Shown piece by piece: positions 25,456-33,345 of a stretch of DNA of 64,000 nt (positions within the stretch are counted from its first letter, which is position 1; each line of letters begins with the position of its first letter). The notes beneath the pieces are model-generated. The model worked only from the letters and a program-made list of their open reading frames with translations. It did no database searches and had not been told where the DNA came from. The stretch is taken from NCBI GenBank assembly GCA_039931555.1, contig JBDTRP010000141.1, forward strand, positions 1 through 64,000, given 5' to 3'. A program made the position numbers and the translations under genes. This DNA is from JAENVT01 sp039931555 (GTDB lineage: Bacteria; Actinomycetota; Acidimicrobiia; Acidimicrobiales; Ilumatobacteraceae).

Positions 25456-26457
25456 TCATGCCGCCCGCACCCAGCGCAGCAAGTCGTCAACGGCCCAGGT
25501 GTTGATGACCCGTTCCAGCGGTACCTCGCACTCCGCTGCTCGGTTGCAACCGAACGGCTGCCACTCGAGCTGGCCGGTGGCGTGCGCATCCGAGTCGATG
25601 GCGAAATAGCAGCCGTACTCGATCGCCAGATCGAGAAGGGGACGCGGCGGATCGAGGCGCTCGGGCCGGCAGTTGATCTCGACGGCGGTATGAAACTGGG
25701 CGCACGCTGCGAACACGTAGTCGGCGTCGAACGTGGACGGGTCGCGCTTACCGATCATCCGACCCGTGCAATGACCGAGGATGTCGACGTGTGGCGAGGC
25801 GACGGCTCGCACCATACGCTCGGTCATGGGTTGGCGCTCCATCCGCAGCTTGGAGTGCACGCTGGCGACCACCACGTCGAGCTGGCTCAGCACATCATCG
25901 GTGTGATCGAGCGTGCCGTCTTCGAGGATGTCGACCTCGATGCCGGTGAGAATGCGGAACGGCGCCATCTTCTCGTTGAGCACGGCGACATCGGCCAGTT
26001 GTTGCTCCAACCGCTCCTTGCTGAGACCATGGGCGATGGTGAGCCGTGGCGAGTGATCCGTCAGCACCATGTACTCGTGGCCGAGATTGCGAGCGGTGCG
26101 GGCCATCGCCTCGATAGTCGCGCCACCGTCGCTCCATCGGCTGTGCATGTGGCAATCGCCCTTGATGGCGGCACGGTATCGAGCACCTGCGTCGGTGATG
26201 GTGATCTGGGTCTCGGCCTCGATCTTTTCGACGTAGCTGGTGTCGCCGTGCAGGGTCTCGGTGATCAGCCGAGCTGTCGAGTCGCCGATCCCCTCCATCT
26301 CCTTCAAGGTGCCGGCGGCCGCCCTCGCCGCGAGCTCGTCGGGGGGCGTCGCCCGCACGACCTCGAGCGCACGCACGAACGCCTTGGTCTTGAACCCGGT
26401 CTCGTGGGCTCGATCGAGGCAATGCACCACGCGTTCCAGGGCCTCGACCGGTGTCAT
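25456..26457 (-). CDS. PHP-domain phosphoesterase (PolX C-terminal type, no polymerase domain)
   Basis: A 333-residue protein. Residues 1-85 contain helix-hairpin-helix segments (LKEMEGIGDSTARLITETL). Then follows a PHP domain with the metal-binding series GDCHMHSRWSDG, LTDHSP, GIEVDIL, ASVHSK, GHCTGRM and IDSDAHATGQLEW. The arrangement equals the C-terminal half of family X DNA polymerases without the nucleotidyl-transfer domain, so it should hydrolyse phosphoesters (3'-phosphatase or exonuclease in repair). It precedes bL37 and the S9 peptidase on the same strand. Confidence 0.85.
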   Translation of the reverse strand: MTPVEALERVVHCLDRAHETGFKTKAFVRALEVVRATPPDELAARAAAGTLKEMEGIGDSTARLITETLHGDTSYVEKIEAETQITITDAGARYRAAIKGDCHMHSRWSDGGATIEAMARTARNLGHEYMVLTDHSPRLTIAHGLSKERLEQQLADVAVLNEKMAPFRILTGIEVDILEDGTLDHTDDVLSQLDVVVASVHSKLRMERQPMTERMVRAVASPHVDILGHCTGRMIGKRDPSTFDADYVFAACAQFHTAVEINCRPERLDPPRPLLDLAIEYGCYFAIDSDAHATGQLEWQPFGCNRAAECEVPLERVINTWAVDDLLRWVRAA

Positions 26458-26532
26458 CTCACCGAGTGTAGATGAGGTCTCAGTCGGCCCGGCGGCCGTC
26501 TGCTGGCCGTCGCGTGACCGTCTGAGAGACGG

Positions 26533-27810
26533 TCAGCGCGCGACCACCCCAGGTTTGCGACCGACGCCCACCATCCCGATGCCGGCGACAAGCAGTGAGG
26601 TACCGAGGTACGAGATGAGATCCGAAACCGCACCCGTCCTCGGCAGCGGCGCGGCGGGCGGAGGCGGCGGCAGCACTTCGACGATGGGGACGATTCCGGG
26701 AAGGGCGGTTTCCGGCAGCACGGTTGTCTCGACCGCGGCGGGCGCAGGGGCGGTGGTCGTGGCGGGAAGAAGTGTCGTGGTGCTCGTCGTGGGCGGAGAG
26801 GAGGTCGTGCTGGTGGTCGGTGGGGCGGTCGTTGTCGTCGTGGTGGTCGTTGTTGGTGGGATGGTCGTCGTGGTGGTCGTCGTGGTCGTTGGCGGCGGTG
26901 GAACGTCGACCGTTGCGGTGACCGACACCACGCCCGGAGGGCCTTGGGTGACCAACCGTTGGGCACCGAACGGGTCGGGCCCCGCTGGCGTGCCGCGGTA
27001 CACCGCGACCGGTCCAGGCGCGGGCGTCGCAGCGACGACGGTCATCGTGCCGACCGTCACCGGCATTGTCGCGTGCGCCAGCCCGGCGTCGTCGGTCGTC
27101 GCTGCAATCGGCGCATCCTGCCCACTCACCAATAGGGTCACGATCGCACCGGCAACCGGCTCGACTCCGGACACGACTCCGACATCGATCGCACCATCGA
27201 TCCCCAGACCGACAGCGATGTTCCATTGCCCAGCGAACCGGGTTGCCTCCGCGTCGAGCGCCATGGCCACCGTTTGCAGATCGTCGCGACCGCTGGCGCG
27301 AACGATCATGCCAAGCGATGGGATCAGCGGTGCCCCACCGTTGACCGACCGCCGGGTGCCGGCGCTGTCTTGTGCGTAGTAGTGGAACACGGCCCACATT
27401 CCGGCGGCCACCATGTCGTCGGTCGTGTCACCGTACCGCCACGTGAGGTATGCGCCCTTGGCACCTGTCGGGTCGTTCGGGAACAACTGCGCGACCGGAA
27501 ACGACGGGGCATCGATGGTTGGATGGATGCCGCGATTGAACGTGCACGACCCGACCCGGAACTGACCGGACTCGTCGGCGAACAACCATTGCCCCGCCCA
27601 GATCAATCCGGGCGAGAAGTTCACGCCGGCCGTGTGGAAGTCGATCGCCAACCCGGCGCACCGGAAGTCGTCGGCCAGGTCGGCGCCACCGGTGAAGCTG
27701 GTGTGGGCGACGCAGTTCGAGGGGATCGTTGTGCCGAGCTGCCCGGCGCCGGCCGTGGCTGGCGCCGATACGGCCAATGCCACCGCGGCGATCCCGAGAA
27801 TTCGCTTCAT
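26533..27810 (-). CDS. Secreted surface protein with Thr/Pro stalk and sortase-type anchor
   Basis: A 425-residue exported protein. A signal peptide (MKRILGIAAVALAVSAPATA) is followed by a 190-residue ectodomain (FRCAGLAIDFHTAG, MWAVFHYYAQDSAGTRRSVN). Next come a beta-sandwich-like domain (VVSGVEPVAGAIVTLLVSG) and a TTTT/PP stalk of about 70 residues. The end is LPRTG, a hydrophobic helix and a basic tail (GRKPGVVAR), a sortase sorting signal. The ectodomain recalls the thioester (TQXA) adhesin region, but I see no clear Cys-Gln thioester pair. Probably cell-wall attached; function unknown. Divergent from ychF. Confidence 0.75.
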   Translation of the reverse strand: MKRILGIAAVALAVSAPATAGAGQLGTTIPSNCVAHTSFTGGADLADDFRCAGLAIDFHTAGVNFSPGLIWAGQWLFADESGQFRVGSCTFNRGIHPTIDAPSFPVAQLFPNDPTGAKGAYLTWRYGDTTDDMVAAGMWAVFHYYAQDSAGTRRSVNGGAPLIPSLGMIVRASGRDDLQTVAMALDAEATRFAGQWNIAVGLGIDGAIDVGVVSGVEPVAGAIVTLLVSGQDAPIAATTDDAGLAHATMPVTVGTMTVVAATPAPGPVAVYRGTPAGPDPFGAQRLVTQGPPGVVSVTATVDVPPPPTTTTTTTTTIPPTTTTTTTTTAPPTTSTTSSPPTTSTTTLLPATTTAPAPAAVETTVLPETALPGIVPIVEVLPPPPPAAPLPRTGAVSDLISYLGTSLLVAGIGMVGVGRKPGVVAR

Positions 27811-27875
27811 GCCACACAGATCGACGTCGACATCGGCCGAGCGGAAAGCGTGCGGGGTAGCCTCACACCTTCGCT

Positions 27876-28964
27876 ATGGAACGCTTCGGCCTGGTTGGCC
27901 TTCCCAACGCGGGCAAGAGCTCGCTGTACAACGCCCTCACTGGTGGCGGTGCGCTCGCCGCGCCGTACCCGTTCGCCACCAAGGATCCCAACATCGGCGT
28001 CGCCAAGGTCCCCGACGAGCGGGTCGACAAGCTGGCGGCGATGAGCAAGTCGAAGTCGATCGTGCATGCGGCCGTGCAGGTCGTCGACATCGGTGGTCTG
28101 GTCGAGGGTGCGTCGAAGGGCGAGGGTCTCGGCAACAAGTTCCTCGCCAACATCCGCGAGGTCGACGCAATCGTGCTGGTGCTGCGAGCCTTCGAAGACG
28201 ACGACGTCACCGGGCCGAGCGATCCCATCGAACACCTCCGTGTCGTCGAGATCGAATTGGCACTCGCCGACCTCGAGACGGTCGAGAAGCGGTTGAAACA
28301 AGCCACACGCCAGTCGAAGCTCGACAAGACCGCCGCAGGCGAGTTGGACTCGTTGCAAGCTGCCTACGACGCGCTGTCGGAGGGAAGGCCGTTGTATCGC
28401 GCCGGCCTCAAGCCCGAGTACCGCGAGCAGCTGCAGCCGTACTTCCTGCTGACCAACCGGTCGGTGCTCGCGGTCGTCAACGTCGGCGAGAACGATCTCG
28501 ACAACATTCCAGCAGTCGAGCAGAGTGTGCGCGACGAGTTCACCTCGGCCGGCGACAACGTCGAGGTCATCGGCATGTGCATCCAGCTCGAGGCCGAGGC
28601 CGCGACCATCATCGATCCCGTCGAGCGTGCCGAGATGCTCGAAGGGTTCGGTCTCGGCGAGGGTGCCCTGTTCCGGATGGTCCGCAGCTCCTATCACCTG
28701 CTGGGACTGCGTACCTTCCTGACGACCGGCGAGAAAGAGACGCGAGCCTGGACGTTCTACGCCGGCTCGAGCGCCCCCGAATGTGCCGGTCGCATCCACA
28801 CCGACTTCCAACGCGGCTTCATCAAGGCCGAGGTCATCCATTGGGACGAGTTGCTCGACTTCGGTTCGTGGGCCAAAGCCAAAGACGTCGGCAAGATCCG
28901 CATCGAAGGCAAGGAATACCATCCCATCGACGGCGACGTCATGGAGTTCCGCTTCAACGTCTAG
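27876..28964 (+). CDS. ychF: Ribosome-associated ATPase/GTPase YchF (Obg family)
   Basis: A 362-residue P-loop protein: Walker A GLPNAGKSSLYNAL, switch region VDIGGLVEGASKGEGLGNKF, the coiled-coil insertion (LETVEKRLKQATRQSKLDK) and a C-terminal TGS domain (RIHTDFQRGFIKAEVI, GKEYHPIDGD). YchF binds ribosomes, prefers ATP and responds to oxidative stress. A TAGCCT hexamer about 20 nt before the ATG could be its -10 box. Its downstream side is where the second mobile element is inserted. Confidence 0.93.
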   Translation: MERFGLVGLPNAGKSSLYNALTGGGALAAPYPFATKDPNIGVAKVPDERVDKLAAMSKSKSIVHAAVQVVDIGGLVEGASKGEGLGNKFLANIREVDAIVLVLRAFEDDDVTGPSDPIEHLRVVEIELALADLETVEKRLKQATRQSKLDKTAAGELDSLQAAYDALSEGRPLYRAGLKPEYREQLQPYFLLTNRSVLAVVNVGENDLDNIPAVEQSVRDEFTSAGDNVEVIGMCIQLEAEAATIIDPVERAEMLEGFGLGEGALFRMVRSSYHLLGLRTFLTTGEKETRAWTFYAGSSAPECAGRIHTDFQRGFIKAEVIHWDELLDFGSWAKAKDVGKIRIEGKEYHPIDGDVMEFRFNV

Positions 28965-29038
28965 CAGGGGTTTTGCGGGCTGCGCAGTCGCGTCGCTAGG
29001 GCTCTGACCAGGTCTTTCGCGTCCGTTGCTGTCGGCCC

Positions 29039-29103
29039 AGTAGTACCGAGTCCGCAGAAGCTGCGTACTTTCTGCGTACTCGCGATCGGTTGCTGAACAC
29101 GCG
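29039..29103 (+). repeat. Left copy of the 65-bp direct repeat
   Basis: Paired with 33227-33291. It contains the near-palindrome CGCAGAAGCTGCG and begins 74 bp after the ychF stop. It could be attL, or a copy of a dispersed intergenic repeat. Confidence 0.6.
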
Positions 29104-29166
29104 ACTGAGGCGTAGCGGACGGCGCGATCGCTCACGCTGCGTGCGTTGATCCGGCAACATGGTGTC

Positions 29167-29537
29167 GTGCACGCCCGCCTTCACCACCTGGACTCTCCGG
29201 ATCTGGGGCCTGACACTCTCGACTCGTATCAGCCGCCGGTAGCTGACAGCTTTGGCATCTTGGTTCGGGCGGAAATCGGCCCAGACGACAGCGACAGTCA
29301 CGAGGCCTTCTCCGTCACTGTCTGCTCACCACGCTGGTTGGCCTGGGCACGATGACGGAGAACGCCAAGGGCTTCGAGTTCGTCCGCCATCGATTGGCGG
29401 TCGATCGTTGGGATCCGTCGCTTTTCCGTCGCGCCATCTCAGATCTCTGCATTCGTACGTCGGGCGAGACTTGGCCGGACGTTGCGGTGAAGCTCAGCCG
29501 TTACCTCCACTGGGAGTTCGAGGACTACTCAGCTTGA
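29167..29537 (+). pseudogene. Imm8-family immunity protein, split by a 1-nt frameshift
   Basis: From GTG 29167 the first frame gives ARLHHLDSPDLGPDTLDSYQ, ILVRAEIGPDD and VCSPRWLAWAR, stopping at 29355. An overlapping second frame (ATG 29352, ATGA junction) gives FEFVRHRLAVDRWDPSLFRR and ETWPDVAVKLSRYLHWEFED. Together these match the immunity 8 family, which protects against polymorphic toxins. A 1-nt indel near 29350 explains the split, but the ATGA arrangement could still allow coupled synthesis of two fragments. No cognate toxin gene is visible in the window. Confidence 0.7.
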
Positions 29538-29682
29538 GACATCCAATGCCGCTCGCCGGTCCTGGCGTCGCGTCCGTGCACGAACCTTTGGTGCATGTGT
29601 GTGGTCTTCTCGAATTCTTTGGCGTTCGGTGCTGCGTTTGGGGCGCGAGGCCCTCTGTAGGTAGGTGACGAGGAGGTCACCG

Positions 29683-30943
29683 ATGAGCGAGGCAACGACG
29701 AACGGACCGAGGGACCCGATGAACGAGCGGCTGACGTTCACGGTCGACGAGGTGGCTCGGCTGCTTGGCGTCTCCCGGTCGGGCGCGTACGACTCGATCA
29801 CCCGCGGCGAGATCCCGTCGTTCAACATCGGCCGGCGAGTACTCGTGCCGCGGGACGCGTTCCTCAAGGACGGCAAGACCGTCGTCTACTTCGCCATGTG
29901 GCGCGAGCACGCGCAGGGTAGGGAGCTGTCGAGGTCGTTCGAGCGCCAGGCCGACGCCGAGCGGCACCTCGTCGACATGCAGCACCGGCTGCTGACAGGC
30001 ACCTACGCCCCGCCGCGGCTCGGTCGCATGCCGTTCTCGGAAGTTGCGCTGCGCTATCGCCAGCGGGGCAACTGGCGACCTCGCACGCACCGAACGGTCG
30101 AGGAGCGGCTGCGCTACGCGATCGCTCACTTCGGCGACCGGCCGATCGCGTCGATCCGCAAGGGTGGACATCCAGTCGTTCGTGAGCGGACTGCCGCTCG
30201 CGCCGAACACGGTGCGGGTCGTCATGCAGCACGTCTCTGGCATGTTCAACACCGCCCTCGACGACGGTCTCCTCGGCGGACGGAACCCGTGCGACGGCGT
30301 CCGGCTGCCGCGGGTTGACGCGCCGCCGATCTTCCCGATGTCGATCGACCAGGTCGACGCGCTCCTCGTCGCAACCACCGAGCCGTTCAAGGCGGCCATC
30401 GTGATCGGCGCCGGCCTCGGCCTGCGTCAGTCCGAAGCTGCGGGTCTCACCGTTGATCGTGTCGACTTCCTCCGCCGCTCCGTCACGATTGATCGGCAGT
30501 GGCAGCAGGCGACCGGCTCGGCTGCGGGAGCGTTCACGTCGCCGAAGACCGAGGCAAGCACGCGCATCGTGCCCGCCGATCAGTGGGTGCTCGACCACCT
30601 CGCCGCGCACATCCAGCAGCACGGTCTCGGTGCTGACGGCGTGCTCCTGCGCCGCAACGGCGTGCCGTTCGACTCGGCCAAGTTCGGGTACGAACTGCGA
30701 GCCGCTCGTCGACGCGCCGGTTTGCCCGAGTCGATCACCTTCCACGACCTGCGGCACTTCTTCGCCAGCGCACTGATCCACGCCGGTTGCAGCGTGAAGC
30801 AGGTACAGGCCGCGCTCGGTCACAAGTCCGCCAAGGTCACCCTCGACGTCTACGGCCACCTCTGGCCCGGCAAAGAAGACCGCGTCCGCGACGCCATCGG
30901 CCGCCTGTTCCGCCCCGACGACCTGCGAGGCGCGCAAGGCTGA
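29683..30943 (+). pseudogene. Tyrosine integrase with fused excisionase-like HTH, frameshifted
   Basis: GAGGAGG precedes ATG 29683. Residues about 15-60 are an excisionase-type HTH (LTFTVDEVARLLGVSRSGAY, GEIPSFNIGRRVLVPRDAFL). Integrase N-terminal sequence follows directly (YFAMWREHAQGRELSRSFER, HFGDRPIASIRKG). One extra G near 30166 shifts the frame. The other frame continues with DIQSFVSGLPLAPNTVRVVM and the catalytic domain: GLGLRQSEAAGL (Arg), HDLRHFFASALIHAG (HxxR) and LDVYGHL (Tyr). The HTH-Int join looks like an in-frame fusion of neighbouring xis and int genes. Catalytic residues are intact but the frameshift should inactivate it. Confidence 0.8.
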
Positions 30944-31065
30944 GTCGCAGGGCGCGATCCCATGGCCGGCATCTCTCCCATGTCTGTGATCCCGCTCACG
31001 GCTAGCGTCGTGTCACAGACCGACGCAGCGCAGGACCGCCGACGACCCGAACGACGCTCAACGAA

Positions 31066-31355
31066 TTGACAATCAGTCGACTGGCCATCGCAAGTCCAGA
31101 CGAGCAGGCCTCGTTCAACCAGGCCCACGAATCAACCCGTCTGGCTCTCGACATCGGCGAGAAGCTACGCGACGCCGCGAAGCTGCGGGCCTGACTCAGC
31201 GTGATCTGGCAGCCCGCGCCGGCATCGGTCAGTCCGTTCTCGCACACGTTGAGGCCGGTCACGTCGGAGCCACGGTCACGACGATTCAGAAGATTGCGAC
31301 CTCGTTGGGCCTCCGGGTCATCGTTACGTTGTCGGCATCGAAGCCAACACGATGA
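31066..31355 (+). pseudogene. XRE-family antitoxin-like gene, frameshifted
   Basis: From TTG 31066 the frame gives LTISRLAIASPDEQASFNQA and IGEKLRDAAKLR, then stops at 31192. The neighbouring frame from 31191 carries an HTH (LTQRDLAARAGIGQSVLAHV, TVTTIQKIATSLGLRVIVTL) to a stop at 31353. Adding one G to the run at 31187-31189 would join them into a protein of about 96 residues. It overlaps the next gene by ATGA, as in two-gene addiction modules. Confidence 0.6.
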
Positions 31356-31593
31356 ACGAGGGAACGGAGCGGCCCAGCAGGAACCTCACCCCGCGGGAAG
31401 CATTCGAAGCGATGCGGTGCTTCCTCGAGCAGTTCAACGAGCGAGAGCCGCCTGAAAGCAGATTGACGATCGAACTGCTTCTCTCGTGGACCGAAGTCGA
31501 AGCCGATGGGATCACCGGTGACCCCGCGCAGTGCCCGACTGGGAGCGCTCGATTGCCACAGCCCTCATGCGTCTTGAGGGCCAAGCGGACTGA
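31352..31593 (+). pseudogene. Small unknown partner of the XRE gene, frameshifted
   Basis: ATG 31352 overlaps the XRE stop. The frame LTPREAFEAMRCFLEQFNER, LLLSWTEVEADG, GDPAQ is lost after one extra base near 31531 and resumes in another frame as DWERSIATALMRLEGQAD with a stop at 31591. The repaired protein is about 80 residues, acidic and helical, of a type often found beside HTH proteins in mobile regions. Function unknown. Confidence 0.45.
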
Positions 31594-31676
31594 TACTCAA
31601 CGAAGCTCCGTGGCAGCTCAGCCGACTCGCTTCGCTTGGTGTCGGGACAGCCGACTCCCGTGAGCAAAGACGGGTC

Positions 31677-32063
31677 TCATGACTGCAAACGAGCCTCCGC
31701 GGCTGCGAGCAGCTGCCTGGCCCAACGGACGCAACTTGCGGCCTCCGCCGTGCTGACGTCGATGCTCTCGTAGCCGGCCTGGGTCTTGCGGTCGAGTGCT
31801 CTCTTGAGTGCCGTCGCCAAGCTGGCGTCTACCTGGCGCAGCAGATCGACGGCCGAAACGTGGTTGCCATCACGTGACCGCCCGCCGAGCGCGTGACAGG
31901 TGATCGCGTCGGCAGCCGCGATCGCCGCGTGGATCGCACACGTCGCGACGACGTCAGGTGAATCCAACAGTTCGGCCGCCTCGAGGAACTGGCGCGCGTC
32001 GACCAGCCGCTGCCGCGCCTGCTGTAGGTCGCACGGCTTGCGGGCGCCCTTGCCCCGACTCAT
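31677..32063 (-). CDS. HEPN-domain protein (toxin of a HEPN/MNT pair)
   Basis: A 128-residue helical protein (DLQQARQRLVDARQFLEAAE, AIHAAIAAADAITCHALGGR) with R-x5-H (RSRDGNH), the ribonuclease motif of HEPN toxins. HEPN proteins cleave RNA unless their MNT partner inactivates them, typically by AMPylation. ATG 32063 overlaps the MNT stop by four bases, giving tight coupling. The C-terminal helices (AASCVRWARQLLAAAEARLQ) are intact. It is one of the few unbroken genes in this element. Confidence 0.75.
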   Translation of the reverse strand: MSRGKGARKPCDLQQARQRLVDARQFLEAAELLDSPDVVATCAIHAAIAAADAITCHALGGRSRDGNHVSAVDLLRQVDASLATALKRALDRKTQAGYESIDVSTAEAASCVRWARQLLAAAEARLQS

Positions 32064-32665
32064 CGTTGACGCCCGAGCAACGAGGCGGTCCCACCGGCCA
32101 GCGCTATCCCGTCTTGCCGGATCTGCTGGACAAGCGGGTTCTTGGCGCGGACGAGTTTCTGCCACGACGAAGGCGAGTGCTCGACCAGTTGCAAGTCGTT
32201 ACCGGTCCAGGAGCGAACATCGGCTTGAAGGCGCGACAGTCGCTCATGCAGCTCGGATGACTGGAGATCGTCGGCCACGATGAGAAGGTCGACATCCGAG
32301 TCGTTGTCGGCATCGCCGCGAGCCACGGACCCGAAGAGCCAAGAACCGTGGAGGTCGGGCCACGCCGCAAGTCGCTCACGCAGCCGCCGGATCAACTCGC
32401 CACGCAGACCCGCGAGAGCGAGTACCGGCCCAGCCGCGAGGTGGTTCCGGTTCAACAGGACCATCGACGATCGGCCGGCGATCGTCTCGCTCACGAGGCC
32501 ACTCTGGATGAGCTCCTCGATGACGGCGCTGGCGTTACCGGGCGCGACCCCGGCAACAGCGGCGAGCTGCCGCCTGGTGACAGGCTGTTCGAGACGGGCC
32601 AGCGCCTGAAGCAACGCGCCGCGGACAGCGGGTGCAACGTCGAGAACGGGTGAGCCCAAATCCAT
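32060..32665 (-). CDS. MNT nucleotidyltransferase antitoxin with N-terminal winged helix
   Basis: A 201-residue protein. Residues 1-75 form a winged helix (VTRRQLAAVAGVAPGNASAV, IEELIQSGLVSE). Residues about 105-165 are a minimal nucleotidyltransferase with GSVARGDADNDSDVDLLIV, matching the GS-x-DxD active site. In HEPN/MNT modules this enzyme AMPylates the HEPN toxin. The fused DNA-binding domain suggests it also represses the operon itself, which is less usual for MntA-type antitoxins. It is upstream of the HEPN gene with an ATGA overlap. Confidence 0.8.
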   Translation of the reverse strand: MDLGSPVLDVAPAVRGALLQALARLEQPVTRRQLAAVAGVAPGNASAVIEELIQSGLVSETIAGRSSMVLLNRNHLAAGPVLALAGLRGELIRRLRERLAAWPDLHGSWLFGSVARGDADNDSDVDLLIVADDLQSSELHERLSRLQADVRSWTGNDLQLVEHSPSSWQKLVRAKNPLVQQIRQDGIALAGGTASLLGRQR

Positions 32666-32774
32666 GCGGCCATCCTACTCCCGCTGATGATCTGAAACAA
32701 GATCATATGATCTGAATATCGCGCAGTCGGTAACTCGTTGGATCTGCTCGCCCAGTCGCGCAATCGTGTTCGCT

Positions 32775-33014
32775 ATGAGAAGAAAGGTCCGAGAGCTCCG
32801 AGATCGTTTGAGTCGCCACCGGAACCTCGGGCGTTCCGCCCGGGAGACAACCGCGACCGATGACATCGACCGGGTAGCGCAGGCATGCGCACTCGATCGC
32901 CTTGTCGCCGACGGCTCGGCCACTCCGGCGCTTGCTGCCAAGCCTCCACGCATTGCGCCGCTCATAGCTGCCGAGGGCACAGTGAGCGATCTGGTGACCG
33001 AGCAGAGGCGCTGA
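32775..33014 (+). CDS. Phd/YefM-like antitoxin, orphan
   Basis: A 79-residue protein. The start (KVRELRDRLSRH) is the Phd/YefM DNA-binding strand-helix, and the end (ALDRLVADGSATPALAAKPP, TVSDLVTEQRR) is the usual VapC-binding tail of actinobacterial Phd/VapB proteins. The middle is poorly conserved. No PIN-domain toxin follows: 33015-33226 has no coding pattern I can support. It is probably a leftover half of a VapBC-type module. Confidence 0.5.
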   Translation: MRRKVRELRDRLSRHRNLGRSARETTATDDIDRVAQACALDRLVADGSATPALAAKPPRIAPLIAAEGTVSDLVTEQRR

Positions 33015-33226
33015 TCGACGCCGGACTGAAGACCAAGTGGATTGGCCTCTTGTGAGCAGCCGTCCGCCTACGACGGCTACTGGCGCGCGAGCGCTATGCC
33101 CAACCAGTCTCAATCTCGGTCGCCGACCTGACCGGCAACGCCGAGACGTTCGCCCCGACCTCGAGAACCCAGAGGTCATGAGCCACGCGTGGCGGTGAGG
33201 ACAGGGATCGCCGACAAGCTGCGCCG

Positions 33227-33291
33227 AGTAGTATCGAGTCCGCAGAAGCTGCGCGCGTTCTGCGTCCTCCCTGACGATTGCTGAACACCCG
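33227..33291 (+). repeat. Right copy of the 65-bp direct repeat
   Basis: Paired with 29039-29103. It ends 54 bp before the 3' end of the YcaQ-like gene. Confidence 0.6.
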
Positions 33292-33345
33292 GGCGACGCT
33301 CGATTCTGAGCCCGGGGCCGAGTGCAACGCACGAGTGCGGGAGCA

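Larger units (their letters stand above)
29039..33291. mobile_element. Small degenerate integrative element between 65-bp imperfect direct repeats
   Basis: The boundary repeats are 29039-29103 and 33227-33291, ungapped over 65 bp with 11 mismatches. Their first 27 bp (AGTAGTAyCGAGTCCGCAGA, AGCTGCG) differ at one base. Inside are a broken Imm8 gene, a frameshifted Xis-Int recombinase, a frameshifted XRE gene and partner, a HEPN/MNT pair and a Phd-like antitoxin. Outside, ychF and the YcaQ-like gene would be convergent neighbours. The cargo of integrase plus defence/addiction modules fits a decaying integrative element. Confidence 0.55.

Noticed and set aside
26740..26910. A tandem DNA repeat in the surface-protein gene
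   Set aside because: The region is low-complexity Thr/Pro codons rather than a regular repeat unit; it is explained by the stalk of the protein.
33015..33226. A VapC-type PIN toxin after the Phd-like antitoxin
   Set aside because: I looked in all plus frames for the DxSA/VxL start and the Asp/Glu motifs of PIN domains and found none.
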